This document shows positions 1 through 4,362 of a stretch of 6,782 nucleotides of DNA, piece by piece. The stretch is from Campylobacteraceae bacterium. Its GTDB lineage: Bacteria; Campylobacterota; Campylobacteria; Campylobacterales; Sulfurovaceae. Within the stretch, counting starts at the first letter, position 1, and each line of letters begins with the position of its first letter. The position numbers were made by a program, and so were the translations under genes. Under the pieces are notes generated by a model. It was not told the origin of the DNA. It ran no database searches and was given only the letters and a program-made list of their open reading frames with translations. Location: NCBI GenBank assembly GCA_026986355.1, contig JALSOO010000239.1:1-6782 (forward strand). Direction: 5' to 3'.

Positions 1-60
1 ACCATTTAAATCTTCCTCGAACTCTCTCTAACAAACTCTGTTAGGTCTCTGTGTTCTTGG
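1..60 (-). other. 5' leader transcribed leftwards off the window edge
   Basis: This is the start of the transcript made by the strong promoter at 67-95. Read on the minus strand it contains a small hairpin (CTAACA and TGTTAG, positions 44-39 and 33-28, 5-nt loop). It then has GAGGAAG at 18-12, followed after 6 nt by an ATG at 5-3. Two readings fit. The GAGGAAG plus ATG may be a ribosome site and start of a protein gene whose body lies outside the window. Alternatively this is the untranslated leader of an rRNA or tRNA operon, which the promoter type would favour. Only five bases of any coding sequence are visible, so no product can be named. Confidence 0.45.
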
Positions 61-66
61 ACGCGT

Positions 67-95
67 ATTATAGACAAATTGGTTAAGGTTGTCAA
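67..95 (-). promoter_or_regulatory. Consensus sigma-70 promoter with rrn-like discriminator, leftward
   Basis: On the minus strand the sequence has a perfect -35 TTGACA (95-90), a 17-bp spacer (89-73) and a perfect -10 TATAAT (72-67). The next bases, ACGCGTCC, are a GC-rich discriminator like those of stringently controlled rRNA and tRNA promoters. The expected transcript start is about 61-58. Upstream, minus-strand A-tracts centred near 101, 110, 121 and 132 recur every 9-11 bp and resemble an UP element. It points away from aroK and serves something beyond the left edge. The hexamers are seen directly; the stable-RNA role is inferred. Confidence 0.85.
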
Positions 96-150
96 GGGTT
101 TTTTGTAATTTGTGTGAAATTTGTGTAGTTTTTTTAAATTTATATCAATT

Positions 151-184
151 ACTTACACTATATATAAGACTATATAGTGTAAGT
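151..184. terminator. 14-bp inverted repeat after aroK, probable terminator
   Basis: The arms 151-164 (ACTTACACTATATA) and 171-184 are perfect reverse complements around a 6-nt loop. The repeat begins 3 nt beyond the aroK stop codon (189-187), the usual place for an intrinsic terminator. It would insulate the downstream leftward promoter at 67-95. The U-tract is on the other side: the plus strand has TTTTT at 184-188 right after the stem. On the aroK strand the stem is followed by AATTGATAT, a poor tract. It may therefore be bidirectional, or stop mainly plus-strand antisense transcripts. A protein-binding dyad is an alternative. Confidence 0.6.
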
Positions 185-186
185 TT

Positions 187-699
187 TTATAGAGAGACTC
201 TTCGTTCTATCTCTTTAATAATATTTTTTATACTTTTATCTTCAACATCTATAATTACATCAGCAACTTTTTTATAACTCTTTTCTCGTTGAGTGTATAG
301 TGCCTTTGCTTTTTCTAGTTCAGAGAAGAGTGGTCTCTTTTTTAATTTAGCTTTTGCATTCTCAGATGTTGAGAGTCTATGAAATATCCAATCAAAAGAG
401 GCATCTAAAAGGACAACTGTTCCTAACCTATTTAAATTTGAGACATTATAAAAACCACCACCACAAGAGATAAGAGAGTTAATGACACATTTTTCAATCC
501 AATCTGCACACTGCTGTTCACAATTACGAAAATATTTCTCTCCATCTTCTTTAAAAATAGTTTTAATCTTTCTATTCTCTTTTGATTCAATTAAATCATC
601 TGTATCAATGGTAAAGAGACCATATTTTTGGGAATAAGCTCTAGCTGTTGTACCTTTGCCCACTCCCATAAAACCGATAAGTATAATATTATTTTTCAT
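187..699 (-). CDS. aroK: Shikimate kinase AroK
   Basis: This is a cytoplasmic enzyme that phosphorylates the 3-hydroxyl of shikimate with ATP, the fifth step of the route to chorismate. At 170 residues it has normal family length. The Walker A loop GFMGVGKGT spans residues 9-17. It is followed by the DTD motif (32-34) for Mg and shikimate, Arg58 in YFRNCE, the GGG shikimate loop (80-82), the lid arginine in KRPL (Arg122) and Arg138 in LYTQRE. All match the order and spacing known for AroK. The ATG lies 2 nt after the stop of the 79-residue gene upstream, with no convincing Shine-Dalgarno sequence, so translation is probably coupled to that gene. Chorismate made through this step also feeds MqnA, encoded nearby. 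A hairpin follows the stop codon. Confidence 0.95.
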   Translation of the reverse strand: MKNNIILIGFMGVGKGTTARAYSQKYGLFTIDTDDLIESKENRKIKTIFKEDGEKYFRNCEQQCADWIEKCVINSLISCGGGFYNVSNLNRLGTVVLLDASFDWIFHRLSTSENAKAKLKKRPLFSELEKAKALYTQREKSYKKVADVIIDVEDKSIKNIIKEIERRVSL

Positions 700-701
700 C
701 G

Positions 702-941
702 TTAAACCATATTATATCTATCAATAATTTTTTTAAGACGTTTTCTCAATTTTTTTAGTGCATCTTCTGCATTTTTTCCTTCGGATACTAACGATTGAAA
801 CTCATCAAATTGAATTTTTGCAACCCAACCAATTTTTGTATGTTTTTTAATTCCTACAAACCTAACCTCTCCAAAATGCTCTTTTGCCATTTTATAGATA
901 CGGTCAATTCTCTCATCTAAAGTTTTTATAATTTCTGCCAT
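702..941 (-). CDS. 79-residue conserved-style protein of unknown function
   Basis: I do not recognise this as a named family. The protein is highly charged and cytoplasmic, with no signal peptide or membrane segment. A probable N-terminal helix (2-22) is followed by two likely beta strands (26-32 and 38-43). It ends in a Lys/Arg-rich amphipathic helix (57-75) containing SEGKNAEDALKKL. This strand-strand-helix plan with an 'EG-x-x-AEDAL' helix start resembles the small HicB-type or UPF0150 fold. It lacks the 'PDLPGC' region of true HicB, and no HicA toxin gene is adjacent. The start is supported by AAAAAGG (954-948) about 6 nt upstream. It overlaps nothing, sits 2 nt before aroK, and both are probably transcribed from the promoter at 975-1003. 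Real gene: fairly sure. Function: unknown. Confidence 0.75.
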   Translation of the reverse strand: MAEIIKTLDERIDRIYKMAKEHFGEVRFVGIKKHTKIGWVAKIQFDEFQSLVSEGKNAEDALKKLRKRLKKIIDRYNMV

Positions 942-974
942 TTTTTGCCTTTTTAAATTAAATAATAACGATGG

Positions 975-1003
975 ATTATACTAGTTTTCTTATAAACTTT
1001 CAA
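975..1003 (-). promoter_or_regulatory. Promoter for the 79-residue gene and aroK
   Basis: On the minus strand, TTGAAA (1003-998) and TATAAT (980-975) are separated by exactly 17 bp. The predicted transcript start is near 968, about 27 nt before the ATG at 941. The -35 hexamer lies inside the last codons of the S24 repressor gene, and the stop codon of that gene is in the spacer. The spacer also carries a short dyad, AGTTT-N6-AAACT, at 983-998, a possible operator. This suggests that the 79-residue gene and aroK are a separate transcription unit, or have an internal promoter within a longer operon. Confidence 0.65.
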
Positions 1004-1643
1004 TATTACCTACAACTCGACCTACTATTTGTACCTCATCAAACAATATTAATTCAGGGGAGTATGCTCTATTATCTGAAATTAGCTCAACCATACCATC
1101 TGCTCGTTGTCGGATACGTTTTATAAAAAGTCCTGCAGTAGTTGAGGCGATATAGATACCATCTTTTAAAATATTGGTTTGTGTTCTATCAATAAATACT
1201 ATAGAACCATCTTGTAGTGTGGGTTCCATAGAGTCGCCATCTACTTTAATAGCATCTATATTTTGATTTGATGAGCCGACAATACCCCTTATAATTTTCC
1301 TATCTACACTCAAGACTTCATAATTTTCATCAAAAGTAAATGCTCCTCCCCCTGCACTAGCACGAACATCAGGAAAATAGTGAATTTGAAAAAATTTATC
1401 GGTCTCTTTTATCAACATATCAATAGGTTGGTCGAAAAAGAGCCAATTTATACTTAGCTTTCTATTGGCACAAAATGCCATTATCTCTTTGAATGGTATA
1501 GAGTTTCTCTTTTTCATTGTTGCAAATGTTGTTTGAGGTATAGATAACGCATCTGCTACATCTTTGTCAAATACTCTTTTTGTCTTTTTCTCATTATATA
1601 TAATCTCTTTTAATTTTAAAATTACTTCTTTTAAATCATACAT
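990..1643 (-). CDS. S24-peptidase phage-CI-type transcriptional repressor
   Basis: This is a 217-residue DNA-binding regulator with self-cleavage chemistry. Residues about 24-70 form a CI-type helix-turn-helix; LSINWLFF near 63-70 matches the family's 'SxxWLLxG' end. Residues about 90-215 are the LexA/UmuD/CI peptidase S24 domain. Catalytic Ser138 lies in GDSMEP and the general base Lys175 in FIKRI. The 37-residue spacing equals that of E. coli LexA (Ser119, Lys156). A likely self-cleavage bond is Ala97-Gly98 in ASAGGG. The gene starts 9 nt after moeA; its AGGA ribosome site overlaps the moeA stop codon, so it is translated with the molybdenum-cofactor genes. The N-terminal domain is CI-like, not the winged helix of LexA. 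No other phage genes are nearby, so it looks like a domesticated stress regulator. Its targets cannot be read from the sequence. Confidence 0.88.
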   Translation of the reverse strand: MYDLKEVILKLKEIIYNEKKTKRVFDKDVADALSIPQTTFATMKKRNSIPFKEIMAFCANRKLSINWLFFDQPIDMLIKETDKFFQIHYFPDVRASAGGGAFTFDENYEVLSVDRKIIRGIVGSSNQNIDAIKVDGDSMEPTLQDGSIVFIDRTQTNILKDGIYIASTTAGLFIKRIRQRADGMVELISDNRAYSPELILFDEVQIVGRVVGNIESL

Positions 1644-1652
1644 TTTGTTTTC

Positions 1653-2858
1653 CTAATCAATAAGTAATATATTTACTCTATCTCCTGCTACTTTAGAACT
1701 ATCCTCTTCAGATGTAACCATAAGAGCTGTAGAGCCTAACATATTGGTCAATATTGCTGAACTTCCTACTTTTTTGCCTTTGAAATCTACATAGTAGTTA
1801 CCCTCTCTCAAATGATAATTACACGCTGTAAACTCTGCTTTTTTCTGTCGTTTATTAAAGTTATCTTCTAAAATAGCTTCCACTAACCGTAAGGGAGAAC
1901 TACTATTTTGTAATTTTGCAATAATAGGAACAACATATAATAGTGCCGTAACAGTAGAAGAGTAAGCAAATCCAGGTAGAGCTACAATAAATTTATCATC
2001 TTTTTGTGCTACCATAATATGTTGACCAGGTTTTACACGAACACCTTTAAAAATTACTTCGCACCCAAGCTCTACAATCACATCTTTGACAAAATCAAAA
2101 TCTCCAACACTAACTCCACCTGTGGTTACAACTATATCACTCTGCTCTAATGCTGATTTGACACTCTTTAAAATAGTCTCTTTGTCATCAAAAATACACC
2201 CAAGTTGAAGAGGTTCTCCATCATATTTTTTAACTAATGCTTCCAAAATATAATTGTTTGAGCTTCGTATCTGTGCATCTGAAGTTTGTGGCTCTCCAAG
2301 CTCTAACAGCTCTGAGCCTGTTGATAATATAGCAACTCTTGGCTTCTCATAAACAAGTGGAGAGACAACATTTAGACTTGCCATAACTCCAATATCTGCA
2401 AAACCTATCTTTGTACCTTTAGTTATTAATTTTTGACCTTTTGTATAGTTCTCTCCAGTGGCTCTAACAGAAAAACCAAAAGGTACTTCTTGGTCTATAA
2501 CTATCTCATCTCCCTCAACAGTTACATTTTCTATAGGAATAAGTGTATCGCTACCATGAGGCATCAGTGAACCTGTAAAGGTTTTGATACAAGCACCCTC
2601 CTCTACCTCATCGTGCAGTGCCTCTCCTGCTGGATTGATACTTGAAATCTTTAATCTACCCAAACTCAAATCTGCATATCTAATCGCATAACCGTCCATT
2701 GCTGAGGTTGGTAACTCTGGTGAATTGTGGTCGGTTATAATATCTTCTGCCAAAACATACCCTAAGGTATCAGTTAGATACCTTTTTGATGCTTTATAAT
2801 TTGTAATCTCTATCTTGTTAATAATATCTATTGAATCATCAAAGTGCATAAATGCCAT
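1653..2858 (-). CDS. moeA: Molybdopterin molybdenumtransferase MoeA
   Basis: MoeA inserts molybdate into adenylylated molybdopterin, the last common step of molybdenum-cofactor synthesis in the cytoplasm. At 401 residues it is normal length. Signatures in order are SAMDGYA (52-58), the TG...P.G.DT...IE stretch (95-110), GENY (135-138), ILSTGSEL (177-184), TTGGVSVGDFDF (245-256) and KPGQH (276-280). A C-terminal beta domain lies at about 325-401. The usual LPGNPVS loop reads LPGFAYS at 294-300, losing the Asn-Pro; this may be a lineage or paralogue trait. The first ATG (2858) is used because an AAAGGAAA ribosome site lies about 10 nt upstream; an in-frame Met4 is less well placed. It lies 28 nt after moaE and 9 nt before the repressor gene, in one minus-strand operon with moaD. 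Confidence 0.95.
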   Translation of the reverse strand: MAFMHFDDSIDIINKIEITNYKASKRYLTDTLGYVLAEDIITDHNSPELPTSAMDGYAIRYADLSLGRLKISSINPAGEALHDEVEEGACIKTFTGSLMPHGSDTLIPIENVTVEGDEIVIDQEVPFGFSVRATGENYTKGQKLITKGTKIGFADIGVMASLNVVSPLVYEKPRVAILSTGSELLELGEPQTSDAQIRSSNNYILEALVKKYDGEPLQLGCIFDDKETILKSVKSALEQSDIVVTTGGVSVGDFDFVKDVIVELGCEVIFKGVRVKPGQHIMVAQKDDKFIVALPGFAYSSTVTALLYVVPIIAKLQNSSSPLRLVEAILEDNFNKRQKKAEFTACNYHLREGNYYVDFKGKKVGSSAILTNMLGSTALMVTSEEDSSKVAGDRVNILLID

Positions 2859-2886
2859 TTTCTATTGTTTCCTTTTTTTAATTTAA

Positions 2887-3321
2887 CTAGGCTAAAAGCC
2901 CACTACCACTCATGGGAGTACTTCTATCTTCTGCATAAACTCGTTTTCCATTGATTACATCATATTTCCATATTGGAGCATTTGCCTTAAAATCCTCTAC
3001 AAACTCATCAATCAACTCCAATGCTACACGTCTTTTAGGAGAGAATACAGCTGAAATATAAGATGAGGTATGAACAGGAACATCTCCGATAGCATGAGCC
3101 ATTTTGACCTTTGCTCCTAACTTTTCAGCTTTGGCTACCCAACTATCAAACCACTCTTTAAGAACAGGTTCATAAATATCAAAACTTAATGCCTCTATAC
3201 CATTCTCTTCTCGAATTGTCCCTATAAATGGGATATATGCTCCATAATTAGAGCTATTCTCCTCTTTTAACCATCTATTAAATATAGATGGTATATCCAA
3301 AGCCCCTTGATACAACTCCAT
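2887..3321 (-). CDS. moaE: Molybdopterin synthase catalytic subunit MoaE
   Basis: MoaE is the large subunit of the MoaD2-MoaE2 complex. It transfers sulfur from the MoaD C-terminal thiocarboxylate to precursor Z (cyclic pyranopterin monophosphate), making molybdopterin. The protein is 144 residues, close to the usual 140-150. GTIRE (34-38), the KRR of AVFSPKRR (about 96-98), Lys119 in APIWK and Lys126 in NGKR match family positions; Lys119 and Lys126 are the active-site lysines of E. coli MoaE. The family's first His-Arg pair reads His76-Ala77 here. The start at 3321 is chosen over an upstream in-frame Met at 3366. The longer form would translate 15 residues inside moaD, whereas 3321 is preceded by a perfect GGAGG 5 nt away and lies 1 nt after the moaD stop. 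Confidence 0.94.
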   Translation of the reverse strand: MELYQGALDIPSIFNRWLKEENSSNYGAYIPFIGTIREENGIEALSFDIYEPVLKEWFDSWVAKAEKLGAKVKMAHAIGDVPVHTSSYISAVFSPKRRVALELIDEFVEDFKANAPIWKYDVINGKRVYAEDRSTPMSGSGLLA

Positions 3322-3322
3322 A

Positions 3323-3544
3323 TCAACCTCCACAAACAGGTGGAAGTATAGATACTCTATCTCCACTTTTTAGTCTCATAGATAAATCAGTAGTCATCTG
3401 GTCATTTACTGCTACGGCACACTTACTTAACCATGGAGCAATCGTTTCAATCTCTTGAAGTTGTGTTGCTACATCTGATAGAGTATGAGCTTTTAGCTCT
3501 AAACTCTCTTCTCCTATTGGTCCTAAAAATTCAACTTTAATCAT
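3323..3544 (-). CDS. moaD: Molybdopterin synthase sulfur-carrier subunit MoaD
   Basis: MoaD is a ubiquitin-fold sulfur carrier. Its C-terminal Gly-Gly is adenylylated by MoeB and converted to a thiocarboxylate that donates sulfur within molybdopterin synthase. The 73 residues are typical. They show a beta-grasp start (IKVEFLGPI, 2-10), AVAVND (43-48) and the GDRVSILPPVCGG end (61-73) with the essential terminal Gly72-Gly73. This is the first gene of the moaD-moaE-moeA-repressor operon, transcribed divergently from mqnA. Its ribosome site is weak (GTGAGAG about 8 nt upstream). The two Gly codons double as the moaE Shine-Dalgarno sequence. The moaA, moaC and moeB genes are not in this window. 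Confidence 0.94.
   Translation of the reverse strand: MIKVEFLGPIGEESLELKAHTLSDVATQLQEIETIAPWLSKCAVAVNDQMTTDLSMRLKSGDRVSILPPVCGG
3327..3331 (-). promoter_or_regulatory. moaE ribosome-binding site inside the moaD Gly-Gly codons
   Basis: Minus-strand GGAGG (3331-3327) is formed by the last two sense codons of moaD, GGA and GGT. It lies 5 nt before the moaE ATG at 3321, with the moaD TGA stop in between. This fixes the moaE start and predicts tight translational coupling of the two synthase subunits. Confidence 0.85.
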
Positions 3545-3577
3545 AATTAATCTCTCACTTTATTCAAAATTGTTTCG

Positions 3578-3583
3578 ATTATA
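3578..3583 (-). promoter_or_regulatory. Candidate -10 box of the moaD operon promoter
   Basis: Minus-strand TATAAT (3583-3578) lies 33 nt before the moaD ATG, giving an expected start near 3571. No good -35 hexamer is visible at 16-18 bp, which is common in Campylobacterota promoters. It is interleaved with the opposing mqnA -10 at 3596-3601. Confidence 0.5.
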
Positions 3584-3595
3584 AAAGTTGTTTGA

Positions 3596-3601
3596 TATAA
3601 T
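3596..3601 (+). promoter_or_regulatory. Candidate -10 box of the mqnA promoter
   Basis: Plus-strand TATAAT lies 32 nt before the mqnA GTG, giving an expected start near 3608. The -35 position (about 3573-3578, TTTCGA) is weak and coincides with the -10 of the divergent moaD promoter, so the two polymerases would compete for the same DNA. Confidence 0.5.
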
Positions 3602-3633
3602 CATGCTTAATTTATGAATGGAGGCTAACAACT

Positions 3634-4272
3634 GTGATATTTGGCTCAATAAGCTACCTCAACCTTTTACCTTTTCAAGTTTTTTTAAAAAAAAATCTAA
3701 AACACTCCTCTAGCAAAATGGCGTTTAATTACAAAAGAGGTGTCCCATCTGCCATCAACAAAGCTCTTCGCAAAGGCACTATAAATGCAGGATTTATCTC
3801 TAGTATAGAGTCTCCTCGTTACAAATGTACCAATTTGGGAATTGTAGCAGATAAAATGGTCTACTCTGTCTTTGTGATTAGAGGAGAAAACAAAACAGAT
3901 AGTGAGTCAGCTACCTCAAACCAACTAACAAAAGTTTTAAATCTTCAAGGAGAAGTAATTATAGGAGATAAAGCTCTAAGATACTATCTAGAAGGTGGAG
4001 AGGGGATAGACCTAGCACAAGAGTGGTACAGTAGAACAAAACTACCTTTTGTATTTGCACGATTATGTTTTAATTGTTATGAAAAAAGAGTTAAAGCTCT
4101 TGCAAAAAAATTTATACAAAAACCTATTAAAATTCCTCAATATATATTAAAAAAAGAGGCAAAAAAGAGAGATATTACACCCAAACAACTCTTGTGGTAT
4201 CTAGAACATATCTCTTATAAATTGGATTATAAAGCCAAAAGGTCATTGAAACTTTTTTTAAGGGTTTCATAA
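3634..4272 (+). CDS. mqnA: Chorismate dehydratase MqnA (futalosine menaquinone pathway)
   Basis: MqnA dehydrates chorismate to 3-enolpyruvylbenzoate, the first step of menaquinone synthesis by the futalosine route used by Campylobacterota. The 212 residues fit the short forms of this periplasmic-binding-protein-like family. Visible family signatures are GSISYLNLLPF (4-14), VPSAINKALRKG (37-48), FISSIES (54-60), SATSNQL (92-98), IGDKAL (110-115) and the AQEWYSRTKLPFVFA stretch (128-142). There is no signal peptide, consistent with a cytoplasmic enzyme. The start is GTG, preceded by GGAGG at 3620-3624 with a 9-nt gap; ATGs just upstream are out of frame or hit stops. The C-terminal third is rich in Lys. 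It is divergent from moaD, and nirA follows after a promoter-bearing gap of 90 nt. Confidence 0.9.
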   Translation: MIFGSISYLNLLPFQVFLKKNLKHSSSKMAFNYKRGVPSAINKALRKGTINAGFISSIESPRYKCTNLGIVADKMVYSVFVIRGENKTDSESATSNQLTKVLNLQGEVIIGDKALRYYLEGGEGIDLAQEWYSRTKLPFVFARLCFNCYEKRVKALAKKFIQKPIKIPQYILKKEAKKRDITPKQLLWYLEHISYKLDYKAKRSLKLFLRVS

Positions 4273-4284
4273 ACTATTTATGAT

Positions 4285-4318
4285 TAATTAATATACAATT
4301 ATTATAATATATTAATTA
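4285..4318. repeat. AT-only 11-bp inverted repeat upstream of nirA
   Basis: TAATTAATATA (4285-4295) and its exact reverse complement (4308-4318) flank a 12-nt spacer in the mqnA-nirA gap. The right arm is not followed by a U-tract, and the stem has no G or C, so a terminator is unlikely. Its position just upstream of the nirA -10 candidate (4330-4335) suits an operator or an AT-rich upstream element, but the low-complexity composition means chance is possible. Confidence 0.4.
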
Positions 4319-4329
4319 CATTAATGGGT

Positions 4330-4335
4330 TATAAT
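4330..4335 (+). promoter_or_regulatory. Candidate -10 box of the nirA promoter
   Basis: TATAAT lies 27 nt before the nirA ATG at 4363, giving an expected transcript start near 4342. Another TATAAT occurs at 4303-4308 inside the AT-rich dyad. Neither has a clear -35 hexamer. A start here means the upstream in-frame ATG at 4324 would not be transcribed. Confidence 0.5.
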
Positions 4336-4352
4336 GCCAATAGAAATATTCC

Positions 4353-4358
4353 AAGGAG
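4353..4358 (+). promoter_or_regulatory. nirA ribosome-binding site deciding the start codon
   Basis: AAGGAG sits 4 nt before the ATG at 4363. The alternative in-frame ATG at 4324, which would add 13 residues, has no ribosome site and lies at or upstream of the likely promoter, so 4363 is taken as the true start. Confidence 0.85.
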
Positions 4359-4362
4359 AGTT

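Noticed and set aside
89..277. 62-residue plus-strand ORF across the aroK end
   Set aside because: It overlaps the strong minus-strand promoter, the hairpin and the aroK 3' end; hydrophobic low-complexity translation, with no ribosome site seen.
702..941. HicAB toxin-antitoxin pair
   Set aside because: There is no HicA-like ORF on either side, and the protein lacks the characteristic HicB central motif.
990..1643. Calling the S24 protein LexA
   Set aside because: The peptidase half matches, but the N-terminus is a CI-type helix-turn-helix, not the LexA winged helix.
990..1643. Prophage remnant
   Set aside because: The repressor is the only phage-like gene; its neighbours are core metabolic genes and no integrase or attachment repeats are seen.
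3322..3366. Longer MoaE start adding 15 residues
   Set aside because: It would be an out-of-frame reading of moaD, while 3321 has a perfect GGAGG and the expected family N-terminus.
4285..4318. Intrinsic terminator for mqnA
   Set aside because: The stem contains no G or C and no U-tract follows.
4324..4362. Longer NirA start adding 13 residues
   Set aside because: It lies at the likely -10 box and lacks a ribosome site; AAGGAG directly precedes the ATG at 4363.
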